DNA from: Xestospongia bergquistia
Taxonomy: Eukaryota > Porifera > Demospongiae > Haplosclerida > Petrosiidae
Assembly (NCBI GenBank): GCA_963965975.1
Contig: OZ014411.1
Span: 11,901,001 to 11,965,000, forward strand
Reading direction: 5' to 3'
Length of the DNA: 64,000 bases
The notes beneath the pieces are model-generated. The model was not told the origin of the DNA and ran no database searches. It saw nothing but the letters and a program-made list of their open reading frames with translations. A program made the translations under genes and the position numbers. Within the stretch, counting starts at the first letter, position 1; the number at the start of each line of letters is the position of its first letter. Shown here piece after piece: positions 24,156 through 35,260 of this stretch.

Positions 24156-25233
24156 TATTCTTGTTCACTCTCTAGTCCTGTTTACTGATTATTGTATCAC
24201 AGATGAAGAGAAGAGCAGACTGTCAGCTAGAGGCCTGAAAGAACTAAAACAGACAAAAATACAAAATCTTCGTCAAGCTCTTACAAAAGGTGAAAATCTA
24301 AACCAGGTTATTAAATACCACCTACTGTTGCCTACTGAACAAGCCCATCACAACTTTCACCCAACTCCATGGACCTGCATCATATGCTCAACGAATACAT
24401 CCGAAATTAATAGAGAAAATGTACGAACTAGTTACTGGAGGAGTAACAGATATTCAAGAAGAGAAACGGGCTTTAAAGCATCATGTCTTACATGTCTTGT
24501 GCCCAGAAACAAAGCCAGAACTGACTAATCGAGCATATTTCCCACTACAGTTGATGTCCATAACCATGTATACAAAGCTCAACGTGCCTGTCAACTTAGC
24601 AAGCTTGATCAAGAGAACTTGCAGCTGAAAATAGACCAATGGAGGAAGGACAGTCCAGGATCTTCATTCTTCTTTCGTCCATTCAAGGAAGCTGAAGAAG
24701 AGAATGGAGGTACACAAGAGAGTTTTGAACAGAATCTATTGTATTATATAAGAGTAATGCATACCTGAGTACAGACAGCACAGCTATTAATGATTACTTT
24801 CAGGGAACAGGCAGCACTGAAGTACAAGAAGAGAGTTCCATTTCGACCCCCATTCCCAATGAAAAACATATCCATTCAACCATTCCTGTGAAAAAGGTAC
24901 ATGTACATAAATGTATATACAGCTTAGATGTACATACACATGTAGAACAACCTTGTCCCGCCTTGTACATGTACCATTCATGCATATATATGTGGTCTAT
25001 GATACTATACATGTACTTTGGTGCTAGAGACTCTCACCTATAGTTGTACAAGCCCAAGTGATCTTAATGAACTAACTGTGAAAGTAGAAGAGCTGATCAA
25101 TTCAATCAGGAAAAACATCCCAAGACATGAACGCCTAATACTGCGACCTGAAGCAAGAAAAGCTATGAGAAAAAGAGCCCATAAAATATGTAGGAAGTAC
25201 AGACACCTGCCGTATTTAGTAAAGAGAGGTCGT
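24156..25233 (+). pseudogene. CARF-like gene, broken copy 2, 5' part
   Basis: The exon series is that of copy 1, cut at 25233 by the Gypsy insertion and continuing at 29649. The frame reads TDEEKSRLSARGLKELKQTK, then KYHLLLPTEQAHHNFHPT. It then shifts by one base (cccaactccatgg against cccaactcatgg in copies 1 and 3), so the CARF-like part lies in another frame (YELVTGG..ALKHHVLHVL). A second change near cccactacagttg breaks RAYFPTKVD. The lesions differ from those in copies 1 and 3. Confidence 0.7.
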
Positions 25234-25479
25234 TGTGATATCTTGTTAACTTCACGTAGATATCAACTTAAAGTGTGTATATTTTTATTATAATTTTATA
25301 ATAGGAGAACAAATAAGGAAGACTGTTACAACAACATAAGAGAGTAACTTAAATACAAGTAGGATAAACAGTGCTAACAAAAAGGTGTGAACACTAAAAG
25401 ATTAACAACTAATAAACCAATACATAAGTGTCAATAACACAAATTAACAAGTCTATTTAATTGTAGTTAACATACTACA
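25234..25479 (-). repeat. 3' LTR of Gypsy element
   Basis: 246 bases, TG..CA on either strand. On the element strand it contains a TATAAAATTATAATAAA stretch that could serve as promoter and poly(A) signal. It is identical to the 5' LTR as far as I can read. Confidence 0.95.
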
Positions 25480-25490
25480 TTCCTCCCCAA
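25480..25490 (-). other. Polypurine tract
   Basis: On the element strand, TTGGGGAGGAA lies directly against the 3' LTR. It would prime plus-strand DNA synthesis. The gag-pol stop codon is only six bases upstream. Confidence 0.85.
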
Positions 25491-25495
25491 TTAAC

Positions 25496-28400
25496 TTAAG
25501 TAGTTACTGCTGTTGGGGTTACATGATCATAATAAGTAAGTCTTTCAGGTGGTCTGCGATTACGAGTAGGATACCGAGATTCTTCTTGAACTAGTTGAGG
25601 TGCTTCTGTTCTGGGCTGTGATGGTAACATCATGAATGCATCATCCATAACATTATTAGGTGGGTAACTACCATTCCATTTCCTAAGATGGTCAATGTGT
25701 CTTTTCCAACGTAATCCTTGTTTTAGTTCAATTAAATAGGTTAGTGGCCCTAATCTCTTAACAATAACTCCTGGTATCCATTTTTCTCCTTGACGAAAAT
25801 TTCTTGCCATTACGTTTTGTCCTACAATCATTTCTCTTGATGTAGAATGGCGATCGTGGTGTCTTGCTTGTTCAGCTTGTTTTTCCATAACTCTTTCTTT
25901 AGGGTTAGGTTTAAGCAGATCAAATCGAGATCGTAAACTTCTGTTAAGAAACATCATACATGGTGCTCTATTCGTAGTAGCGTGTGGCGTTGTACGGTAT
26001 CTAAAAAGAAAGTTAGCCAGGCGATGCTGGAAACTTCTGTTACTGTTTGTGCTAGCTTTCATAGCTTGCTTGAAAGTTTGGACAAAGCGTTCTGCTAAGC
26101 CATTTGATGACGGATGATAGGGTGAGCAGCGAATATGCTTCACACCGTTTTCTTTGAGAAAGGTGCAAAATTCTTCAGACGTAAATTGTGGTCCATTGTC
26201 TGAGACCAGTTGCTGAGGTAAACCATACGATGAGAATATTCTTCGTAAGGTAGCTATGGTTGCTGGTACGGTAGTACTCGACATTTCAAACACTTCAGGC
26301 CATTTAGAGTGTGCGTCAACTACTATCAAAAACATCTTTCCTTGAAATGGACCTGCGAAGTCAATATGGATTCTGTTCCACGGTGATGTAGGCCATGTCC
26401 AAGGATGAAGTGGGGCTACTGCCGGTGCATGCTTATGGCTTTGACATGCTAGACATGATTTAGCTAGGTCCTCAATATCTTTATCAAGGCCTGGCCACCA
26501 CACATAGCTTCTTGCAAGACTCTTCATTCTTGACATGCCTATGTGCTCATTGTGTAGCTCTTCTAATACATAGTTTTGAAATTTCTTTGGAATAATTACA
26601 CGTATTCCCCACATTATACAATCTCCCTCCAGCGTTAATTCTTGACTTCTTGTACTGAAGGGTTTCAGTTCATGTGGAATTACTCTTGGCCATTCACCTC
26701 TAGTGTAAGTCAGAACTTTACAAAGAACTGGGTCGTTTCTTGTCGCAGTTTCAATCTGCACTGCCGTGACTGGCAATGTTTGTATCTGTGATAAATTGAA
26801 AATTGTAGGTTCTCTAGAAGAGACAACAGCATCTTCTCTAGAGTCTGGTAATGGTAGTCGAGACAGTCCATCTGCATTAGCGTGAGTGAGTGTCGACTTG
26901 TACTCAATGTTAAACTGGTAGGCTGATAAGAGAATTGCCCATCGTTGTAAACGTGCTGCTGCTAGTGGAGGTATTCCCTTTTTGGCTCCAAATATTGCCG
27001 TGAGTGGTTTGTGGTCTGTGTAAAGAGTGAACTTACGCCCATAGAGGTATTGATGGAACTTTTTCACTCCATAGATAAGAGATAGAGCTTCCTTCTCTAA
27101 CTGTGCATAGTTTCTCTCACTTGATGAAAGTGTCCTCGAGGCAAATGCAATTGGTCGTTCACTTCCATCTGGTAAAGTATGAGAGATGACGGCTCCAATA
27201 CCGTATGCTGAAGCATCCCCTGCAAGTGAAAGAGGTAAAGTAGGGTCATAATGAACTAATACCTGGGATGTAGTTAAGGCCTTTTTTGCTTCCTGGAAAG
27301 CTTCTGAACATTCAGACGTCCACTGCCACTTACAGTTGTGTTGTAGCAAGTTATTCAGTGGGTGGATGATAGTAGCTAGATTAGGTATGAACTTTCCGTA
27401 ATAGTTTAACAGTCCGAGAAAAGATCGGAGCTCTTGGATATTTCTCGGTTCTGGAGCTTGAACAATTGCTTCGAGCTTGCTATTTGTAGTATGCAAACCC
27501 TCTGCATCAATCTTGTGACCCAAATATTCCACAGAATTCTGTAGAATTTCACACTTGGCCTTCTTGATGTGGATGTTGTACTTCTGTAGCTGTTTAAATA
27601 CTGAAGCAAGATTGCACAAGTGGTCTTGATCGTCTTTACCAGTCACTAGAATGTCGTCAATGTAACATATGACGTTGGGTATATTTTGAAGGATAGTATC
27701 CATAAGCCTTTTAAAAATAGCTGGCGCTGATGCCACCCCAAATGGTAAGCGAGTATACTGGTAAAGTCCTTTATGTGTGTTAATAGTCACATATTTTCTT
27801 GATTCGTTGTCTAGTGTAAGTTGTTGGTAGGCTTGTGACAGATCCAATTTCGTAAATTTCTTTCCACCAGCCAATGTCGCAAATAAGTCTTCTGGTTTAG
27901 GGAGTGGATACTGGTCCACCTCCATCACTTGGTTGATTGTGACTTTATAGTCACCACAGATGCGGTACTTTCCATCTTTCTTGGGTACTGGGACTATTGG
28001 TGATGCCCAATCACTGTGGTCTACTTTAACAATTGCACCGATGGCTTCAAGTCGATCTAGTTCCTCTTCAATAGCCGTTTTAATAGCAAACGGAACTGGT
28101 CGGGGTTTGTAAAATCGTGGAGTTGCATCCTTTCTGATGCGAAGCTTTGCCTGATATGAAGTAATAGTTCCCAAGTCTTCTTTAAACAAATTGGCATAAC
28201 GTTCCAGCAGGCTCTGTAGATTAGTATCTTGTACCGCTGTTATAGCAGCAATTCTTTTCCAATCTAAGCGGATACAGTTCAACCAGTTTCTTCCCAATAA
28301 ACTGGGACCATTTCCTTTAACCACGATTAAAGTGAGCACTTCTTTTTGTTCACCATACTCTACATTTACTTTTATCTTCCCTAGGACTTTCATTTGTTCC

Positions 28401-29374
28401 TTTGTATACGTTTTTAAGGTCATGTTGGACGGTTGAACTTTCATTCTCGGTAGCAATTTCTTCATTGTTGCCTCAGATATTAGGGAGACTGCTGCACCCG
28501 TGTCAACCTCCATCGTCAGAGGCTTATTATTTATTAGCAGCTCTATTGTGATTGGTCTAGTAGACTTTTCTCCAATTGTTAACAGCTGATGATCCTCTGC
28601 ATCGCTATCCTTTGAGTCCACATACTTTGTCCATGGATTACGTCTATTTGCATTTGATTTAGCTGGCTTTGATCGGCAAACTGTTGCAATGTGCCCTTTC
28701 TTGCCACAGTTGTGACATTTGGCATCTAGAAATTTACATTCTTTCGCCGTGTGGTTTTGCTTCCCACATCGATAGCAGGCGTCTCTTCCCCCTTTATCTT
28801 TGGGTTTCTGGGAGGGCCATGTTATCTTTTGGACTATCCCGTCTCCTCCTTGTAGAGACTTCGAGTTCTTGTCTGCCGCTTCCATTCCTTGGGCGAGATC
28901 ATAAGCTTTCGCAAATGTTAAATTGTCCTCTGTTAGCAATCTTTTTTGAATGCTTTCACTTCTCAGCCCACATACGAGTCTATCCCGTAGTGCGTCATTT
29001 AGCTGCTCGCCAAAGGCGCAGTGAGTAGCTAGCCGACGTAGTTCGGCTATGTACTGTGCCAGCGATTCTCCGACTGCTTGATTTCGACGATAAAAATGGA
29101 ACCTTTCTGCAATGACTATCGGCTTTGGCTGAAAATGTGTCGTGAGTGCACTCACAAGGTCCTCGTAGGACTTGTCTTGTGGCCTTTCTGGTGCCGTGAG
29201 ACTGCGTAGTAAAGAGTAATTCTTCGCTCCAATTACGCTAAGGAATACTGCTACTTGCTTCTCTTCTGCAATAGAGTTAGCTTGGAAATAGAGACTTGCA
29301 CGTTCCAAATAGGCAGCAATCGTTTCTGATTCAGGTTGAAACTCCTGAAGTTGACCAAAAGTAGACCTTGCCAT
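25496..29374 (-). CDS. Gypsy gag-pol polyprotein (about 1292 aa)
   Basis: A single frame covers gag and pol without a frameshift. Positions below count from an upstream in-frame Met at 29419, which lies inside the 5' LTR; the second Met (residue 16, 29374) is the likelier start because it follows the primer site. Gag-like region: about 16-200. Two CCHC zinc knuckles: 215-248 (CYRCGKQNHTAKEC, CHNCGKKGHIATVC). Aspartic protease: DTGA at 306. Reverse transcriptase: about 430-640, with LPFGVASAP and the catalytic YIDD at 586-589. RNase H: about 730-855 (DASAYGIG, TDHKPL). Integrase: an HHCC zinc finger at about 956-993, then a catalytic core with DFAGPF and DNGPQF. A short C-terminal tail follows. 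All key catalytic motifs are present. This is a copy-and-paste retrotransposon enzyme set with no envelope gene. Confidence 0.96.
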   Translation of the reverse strand: MARSTFGQLQEFQPESETIAAYLERASLYFQANSIAEEKQVAVFLSVIGAKNYSLLRSLTAPERPQDKSYEDLVSALTTHFQPKPIVIAERFHFYRRNQAVGESLAQYIAELRRLATHCAFGEQLNDALRDRLVCGLRSESIQKRLLTEDNLTFAKAYDLAQGMEAADKNSKSLQGGDGIVQKITWPSQKPKDKGGRDACYRCGKQNHTAKECKFLDAKCHNCGKKGHIATVCRSKPAKSNANRRNPWTKYVDSKDSDAEDHQLLTIGEKSTRPITIELLINNKPLTMEVDTGAAVSLISEATMKKLLPRMKVQPSNMTLKTYTKEQMKVLGKIKVNVEYGEQKEVLTLIVVKGNGPSLLGRNWLNCIRLDWKRIAAITAVQDTNLQSLLERYANLFKEDLGTITSYQAKLRIRKDATPRFYKPRPVPFAIKTAIEEELDRLEAIGAIVKVDHSDWASPIVPVPKKDGKYRICGDYKVTINQVMEVDQYPLPKPEDLFATLAGGKKFTKLDLSQAYQQLTLDNESRKYVTINTHKGLYQYTRLPFGVASAPAIFKRLMDTILQNIPNVICYIDDILVTGKDDQDHLCNLASVFKQLQKYNIHIKKAKCEILQNSVEYLGHKIDAEGLHTTNSKLEAIVQAPEPRNIQELRSFLGLLNYYGKFIPNLATIIHPLNNLLQHNCKWQWTSECSEAFQEAKKALTTSQVLVHYDPTLPLSLAGDASAYGIGAVISHTLPDGSERPIAFASRTLSSSERNYAQLEKEALSLIYGVKKFHQYLYGRKFTLYTDHKPLTAIFGAKKGIPPLAAARLQRWAILLSAYQFNIEYKSTLTHANADGLSRLPLPDSREDAVVSSREPTIFNLSQIQTLPVTAVQIETATRNDPVLCKVLTYTRGEWPRVIPHELKPFSTRSQELTLEGDCIMWGIRVIIPKKFQNYVLEELHNEHIGMSRMKSLARSYVWWPGLDKDIEDLAKSCLACQSHKHAPAVAPLHPWTWPTSPWNRIHIDFAGPFQGKMFLIVVDAHSKWPEVFEMSSTTVPATIATLRRIFSSYGLPQQLVSDNGPQFTSEEFCTFLKENGVKHIRCSPYHPSSNGLAERFVQTFKQAMKASTNSNRSFQHRLANFLFRYRTTPHATTNRAPCMMFLNRSLRSRFDLLKPNPKERVMEKQAEQARHHDRHSTSREMIVGQNVMARNFRQGEKWIPGVIVKRLGPLTYLIELKQGLRWKRHIDHLRKWNGSYPPNNVMDDAFMMLPSQPRTEAPQLVQEESRYPTRNRRPPERLTYYDHVTPTAVTT

Positions 29375-29379
29375 ATCCA

Positions 29380-29395
29380 CGAACCCTCGTCGCCA
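29380..29395 (-). other. Primer binding site
   Basis: On the element strand, TGGCGACGAGGGTTCG starts two bases after the 5' LTR. It is complementary to a tRNA 3' end (..CGAACCCTCGTCGCCA). I cannot assign the tRNA species. The gag start codon at 29374 follows within six bases, so there is almost no leader. Confidence 0.85.
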
Positions 29396-29397
29396 GT

Positions 29398-29643
29398 TGT
29401 GATATCTTGTTAACTTCACGTAGATATCAACTTAAAGTGTGTATATTTTTATTATAATTTTATAATAGGAGAACAAATAAGGAAGACTGTTACAACAACA
29501 TAAGAGAGTAACTTAAATACAAGTAGGATAAACAGTGCTAACAAAAAGGTGTGAACACTAAAAGATTAACAACTAATAAACCAATACATAAGTGTCAATA
29601 ACACAAATTAACAAGTCTATTTAATTGTAGTTAACATACTACA
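29398..29643 (-). repeat. 5' LTR of Gypsy element
   Basis: 246 bases, identical to the 3' LTR as far as I can read. The gag-pol reading frame stays open through the primer site and into this LTR. Confidence 0.95.
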
Positions 29644-29648
29644 GTCGT

Positions 29649-30780
29649 GCTAAGAATGACTGGCATTACAAAGGTCGTGTTGGAACAAAGGCAAACAATC
29701 TTAGTAAGGTACATGTATATAGTGTTACATAGCAACTTAGACAAAATAATACCATGTGCAAATATTAATAATATTTGTTGTTGTTTATAGAAAGCACAAA
29801 AACAAGGAGATGTCCAGCCAGTATGTTCCACAGCAACAGTGAGTAAATTACAATTTACATAGTCATCTGTTAGTAATTCATTGATTTTATTTTTTGAAGA
29901 AGGTGTATCAATTCCGATCAATCAGACAAGAAAGGAACAGGTAAGGTATTGTAATATAGGCAAATGTACATACACATTGTAAAACAAACATATACTGTAC
30001 TCTTTGTTTTTAAAAAGTGATAGAAGCCACATGTACATGTACATCAACAATTGTGGTACGTACATGTACACATATATACAAGTAGAATTGTAGATGGATT
30101 GCTTAAACTTACTTGTTATAAATTATAAGGAGTTAAGAGGAAAAGAGCATGTGGTCAGTGCACTGGTTGTCTCATGGATGATTGTGGAGAGTGCCCTTTA
30201 TGTAAGGATATAAGCCCAAGTTTGGTGGTCTTGGACGAAAGAAGAAAAGATACATAAGACGGAATTGTACAAAGTTGACAGCATCAGGCACATGTATAGC
30301 CCAGATAATAAGTACACAATGTACATACTCTTATGGTATACACTTCCTATGTGGTCAATTTCACAGATAACCTTCAACACTGATGAGAGCTACAATACCC
30401 GACTATGCAAAATGTTTAATTGACTTATTTAATAATATTTTATTATTGTTGTTTATAGAAAGCACAAAAACAAGGAGATGTCCAGACAGTATGTTCCAAC
30501 TATACTCACAGTAACAGTGAGTAAATTACAATTTACATAGTCATCTGTTAGTAATCACTGATTTTATTTTTTGAAGAAGGTGTATCAATTCCGATCAATC
30601 AGACAAGAAAGGAACAGGTAAGGTATTGTAATATAAGCAAATGTACATACACATTGTAAAACAAACATATACTGTACTCTTTGTTTTTAAAAAGTGATAG
30701 AAGCCACACGTACATGTACATCAACAATTGTGGTACGTACATGTACACATATATACAAGTAGAATTGTAGATGGATTGCT
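29649..30780 (+). pseudogene. CARF-like gene with CXXC finger, broken copy 2, 3' part
   Basis: This continues the copy cut by the Gypsy element: AKNDWHYKGRVGTKANNL (29649 on), a short exon AQKQGDVQPVCS (about 29790), an exon GVSIPINQTRKEQ (about 29901-29940) and the CXXC exon (about 30129-30270), with the same 2-base insertion as copy 1. From about 30428 the two short exons are repeated without the CXXC exon. The shared frameshift shows that the CXXC part was already dead before the block was copied. Confidence 0.7.
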
Positions 30781-30919
30781 TAACACTAATGAGAGCTGCA
30801 ATACCCGACTATGCAAAATGTTTAATTGACTTATTTATAGACTTTTTGAGATCGTGTAAAATTAATAATATGTTAGTATCCTAATTTTTTTATTGTTTTG
30901 TGAGTAAATAATGTTCCTG

Positions 30920-32265
30920 AATGCATTTGTACTGTAATGTTTTCAACTGTCTACTGATCATGACTGACAAAAGTATCAAAATTAACAGCTCTTATATGTT
31001 CTCTAAGTCTAACAATAATGTTACAAAAATGTACTGCATAAATCTAATTACTCCTTTTTTACATTCATGTAATTGCTTCCTAATAACTGAAAAATTATCT
31101 CATATCATCCTCACTGAATCATTTAAAGTGCAATGCATTGGTGATCCATTGTGGTCTTTCTTTTTATCAACTACTGCAAAAATATGTAATACATGTTGAT
31201 TGTCATCTTTATCATTGTTATTATCTTTTAAGTGTAAATTCTCATAAGGTAACTTCGTTTCAACTGTAGTAGCATTTCTTACCTCATGATAAGGTACATA
31301 TATATGGCACTTGAGGATATATATAATTGTATATATATGTGTATCATCTATGATATTTGCTCAGATATGATATATGATTAACTGAACATAGATAATTATA
31401 TACTACATCTATACCTTATATAGGATAAAGATGAGACAGTTGTTTTTACAACACCTATGAGATACCATATCACATATATCAAATATAATTACTTCCTGAT
31501 AACTGAACCATCCATCTTTCTTCCCTACAGCATTTAAATTGGAATATATTGATAATAAATATTTTGTGGTTACTTAGCATACTCACATTCATTGTCATCT
31601 TTCTTCTTATTACCTACTACATAAAGATAGATTGCCATCTTCTTCATTCAACTGTAGTATTATCTCTGTATTTGTAAGCTCTAACATTGTTTTGAAAATA
31701 ATACTTATAGCAATAATACATTTTGACAATTATTGTCCTGTATATTCATTTTTTGTTGTTTCATTATTTCATTAGAAATGTGTGACAAACACATTCTATT
31801 CTTTAATAGAAATTAATAATTACACTAACTTTTATGGACACGGAACTATTTTAAAATGAACTTAACACTTACTTATATAGTAAAGAAATAAACCAATTAT
31901 ATAATTATGACATATTGCATTATAATAAGTTACCTGCATTGAGTGTAGTGACATCATTGATCTTAGTTGATGACAAAGTTGATGACAATTTTACTGCATT
32001 AACTGATATCACTTCATTGATTTATGTGTTGAAAACAAGAAATGATTTTACAAGAATGAAATATGACATAGTTGTAAGTTACCTGCAATTAGTGTAGTGA
32101 CATCACTCCATTCACTTGGAAGTATATGTTCCTCATTTGAATATGATACTATAAAGAAACTATAGTTTTGTGCACTACATAAACCAGTAACAATTAGTTC
32201 AGTATTGTTTGTCATTCCTACACTGAATGTGCTACCATTATTACCATAGAACACCTCATAACCTT
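30920..32265 (-). pseudogene. Receptor fragments, unit 2
   Basis: These are collinear with 20530-21640: a tyrosine-less tail exon (about 31100-31285), a second decayed tail (31480-31680) and a stalk exon (about 31934-32010). They are followed by part of an FN3 exon (32084-32265) closest to the intact gene at 35968-38067 (NNGSTFSVGMTNNTELIV). The FN3 exon breaks off after EVFYG at the border of unit 3. No intact product is possible. Confidence 0.75.
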
Positions 32266-32749
32266 ATGATACCAGTAATGCAATCGTTTGTGTAGGTGGT
32301 ATTATTATATTGTTTGGGTTTTAGTTCTTTAAGTATCAGTTAATTCATGTTGTAGCTATCACATCTAATGTTCTAATATTGGCGAAAATTATTAATAGTT
32401 ACATTAGCCATTAGAACTAGGCATGGACTTATGATATTGGCTGAAATAAATCAACAATGTCGTTTACATTTTATTACTTGTTCTAATGTTCTCAAATATT
32501 ATTTTGATAAAAATATATCAACATAATAAAATAATATGCATCTCTTATTGGATGGCAGTTTTCTGTTGACTTTTGATTTTGTATGCAAGATGACACTTGT
32601 ATTACATTAAGCTGTGTCCCATTGTTGATAGTGAATATTGGATATTGTAGATGTGACCCTCCGAATTATGCAAAACTCTTAAAACAAAACAAATTTTCAG
32701 TATGACAATTCAATAAGTATTACGTAGTTGTTTGTGAAGCTATGGATTC

Positions 32750-33705
32750 TTATGTTGAGACTGCCTGCCATTAAACATATTCATAATTTCCGTTAATGAG
32801 ATTCATAACAGACAGGGTTGCGCCCCACAAGAGCTTGAAGACAAAATCTGCAGTACATATAAAAGGAAACGAAAACAACCTTGGATAGGTTGTGTTGTGG
32901 GCCAGCGTTCTGCAATGCATCAGACCTCTGAGATGGTTACCAGCATACTCTACGGAGTATCCGAAAGGCCGACTAGGATAGGGCTGGTAGTCTCCCTTTA
33001 AACGAGAAGAGGCTGGTGTATTTGTGGTTCCCGGTTCCTGAATGCGACATTCCCTAAGAGCTGGAATCCCGTACGGCTGGTTTTAAGTTAGGGCGATGCT
33101 CCAGCCAGGATTACCTCGCGAAGACGAGGGTTACCAAGCCAGGTGGCGGTCCCAGCTAGCAATAGCAGGGAATCCTGGAGCCTAAGTGGAAGCCTGAGTG
33201 GGTGAGCGAGTAGGAATCGTTTGGGCAACACAACATGTTTTTTTTATAAATCTAACTTTTTTATAAAATATAATTAACCACTGGGAAGGAATGTAGATAT
33301 AACGAGTCAGTGTTTTATAGAGAACATTCCACAAATTTCCTTTAAGTTGTATGGTATACATAAAACATCCAATTGGTATTACAGAGCCAGGCCCGTACAC
33401 AGGGTTCTGAAAAGGAGGGTGACAAAGCTTCATTGACTCATTAGCAATTTAACACCATTGAAAGCTTTGCTTTGTCATCCTAAGCAAAACAAACATGAAT
33501 AATTAATTATTAAGCTCAAAGTCACCCCCCTATCACCCCCCCCCCCCCTGTGTACAGGCCTGAAAGCATAGTATAAATTTTATCAGATAATAATTCTTTA
33601 ACTGGTTTAACAAGTTTGACTGGTTTATTAGATGTGTTCAAATTTTGATATTGACAATATGTTTAAAAAATTAAGACATTATATTAAAAATATTAGTTAT
33701 GGCTA
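32750..33705 (+). repeat. Repeat element R, unit 3 copy
   Basis: Collinear with units 1 and 2; includes the nested small TIR element at 33388-33562 (flanks agagc/aaagc). Confidence 0.8.
32866..33245 (+). ncRNA. Putative structured Pol III-type RNA, unit 3
   Basis: This is the third direct copy of the RNA-like core, with a TATA box just upstream (32858-32865) and a T8 run at 33238-33245. It carries the TACG version of the first loop, as in unit 2, and otherwise matches unit 1. Confidence 0.45.
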
Positions 33706-35260
33706 ATATTGTTGTTTACTCTCTAGTCCTGTTTACTGATTATTGCATCACAGATGAAGAGAAGAGTAGACTGTCAGCTAGAGGCCTGAAAGACAAAAAT
33801 ACAAAATCTTCGTCAAGCTCTTACAAAAGGTGAAAATCTAAACCAGGTTACTTAATACCACCTACTGTTGCCTACTGAACAAGCCCACCACAACTTTCAC
33901 CCAACTCATGGACCTGTATCATATGCTCAACGAATACATCCGAAAAATAGAGAAAATCTATGAACTAGTTACTGAAGGAGTAACAGATATTCAAGATGTG
34001 AAACGGGCTTTAAAGCATCATGTCTTACATGTCTTGTGCCCAGAAACAAAGCCAGAACTGACTAATCGAGCATATTTTCCCACTAAAGTTGATGTCCATA
34101 ACCATGTATACAAAGCTCAATGTGCCTGTCAACTTAGCAAGCTTGATCAAGAGAACTTGTAGCTGAAAATAGACCAATGGAGGAAGGACAGTCCAGGATC
34201 TTCATTCTTCTTTCGTCCATTCAAGGAAGCTGAAGAAGAGAATGGAGGTACACAAGAGAGTTTTGAACAGAATCTATTGTATTATATAAGAGTAATGCAT
34301 ACCTGAGTACAGACAGCACAGCTATTAATGATTACTTTCAGGGAACAGGTAGCACTGAAGTACAAGAAGAGAGTTCCATTTCGACCCCCATTCCCAATGA
34401 AAACCCTATCCATTCAACCATTCCTGTGAAAAAGGTACATGTACATGTACATAAATGTATATACAGCTTAGATGTACATACACATGTAGAACAACCTTGT
34501 CTCACCTTGTACATGTACCATTCATGTATATATATGTGGTCTATGATACTATACATGTACTTGTTTGTACCATATAAACCTGTACAGTACATGCAATGAT
34601 CAAAGGCATTGATTAAAAAAATTCCATGTTGGTACATTGTAAACGGCTATTCACTACTCTATAGGCACTGATCCAGTCACTCAAAAGCAAGAGGGAGAAC
34701 ATGCTAGAGTAGCTTTAAAGGTGCTAGAGACTCTCACCTATAGTTGTACAAGCCCAAGTGATCTTAATGAATTAACTGTGAAAGTAGAAGAGCTCATCAA
34801 TTTAATCAGGAAAAACATCCCAAGACATGAAGGCCTAATACTGCAACCTGAAGCAAGAAAAGTTATGAGAAAAAGAGACCAAAAAATATGTAGGAAGTAC
34901 AGACACCTGCCATATTCAGTAAAGAGAGGTCGTGGTAAGAATGACTGGCGTTACAAAGGTCGTGTTGGAACAAAGGCAACCAATCTTAGGAAGGTACATG
35001 TATATAGTGTTACATAGTAACTTAGACAAAATAATACCATGTGCAAATATTAATAATATTTTATTATTGTTGTTTATAGAAAGCACAAAAACAAGGAGAT
35101 GTCCAACCAGTATGTTCCAACTATACTCACAGCAACAGTGAGTAAATTACAATTTACATAGTCATCTGTTAGTAATTCACTGATTTTATTTTTTGAAGAA
35201 GGTGCAACAATTCCGATCAATCAGACAAGAAAAGAACAGGTAAGGTATTGTAATATAAAA
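33706..35260 (+). pseudogene. CARF-like gene, broken copy 3
   Basis: The exon series is that of copies 1 and 2 up to GATIPINQTRKEQ-like sequence (about 35205-35240), with no CXXC exon. Its own lesions: loss of the ELKQT stretch at about 33791, a frameshift in IHPKLIEK (ccgaaaaatagag, about 33940), and a TAG stop in DQENLQLK (aacttgtagctg, about 34155). Each of the three copies is disabled by different mutations. Confidence 0.7.

Larger units (their letters stand above)
25234..29643 (-). mobile_element. Ty3/Gypsy LTR retrotransposon, complete, 4410 bases
   Basis: Two 246-base LTRs (25234-25479 and 29398-29643) look identical base for base and begin TG and end CA. They are flanked by a perfect 5-base target duplication GTCGT (25229-25233 and 29644-29648). 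The empty target is visible in unit 1 (gtggtcgtgctaagaatgac, about 19660) and unit 3 (about 34928). A tRNA-type primer site, a polypurine tract and one uninterrupted gag-pol frame are present, with no env. It is inserted antisense into the CARF-like pseudogene. Identical LTRs and an open frame mean a very recent insertion, possibly still active. Confidence 0.97.
21858..32265. repeat. Segmental duplication unit 2
   Basis: This unit has the same order as unit 1 but is enlarged by a hAT-like insertion (22018-22622) and a Gypsy element (25234-29643). It also has an internal tandem duplication: the stretch at about 29763-30080 (one CARF-like exon and flanks) is repeated at about 30428-30780, and the second copy lacks the CXXC exon. 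The left junction cuts a receptor Ig domain 2 exon; the right junction (32265/32266) cuts an FN3 exon. Confidence 0.8.
32266..35260. repeat. Segmental duplication unit 3
   Basis: Its lead segment is shorter than in units 1 and 2 (it starts at ttatgataccag), followed by repeat R (32750-33705) and CARF-like pseudogene copy 3. It ends at about 35255, before the CXXC exon. Beyond that the sequence is the 3' flank of the intact receptor at 35968. Confidence 0.8.

Noticed and set aside
28669-29028. 119-codon plus-strand frame inside the Gypsy element
   Set aside because: Antisense shadow of gag and the zinc knuckles.
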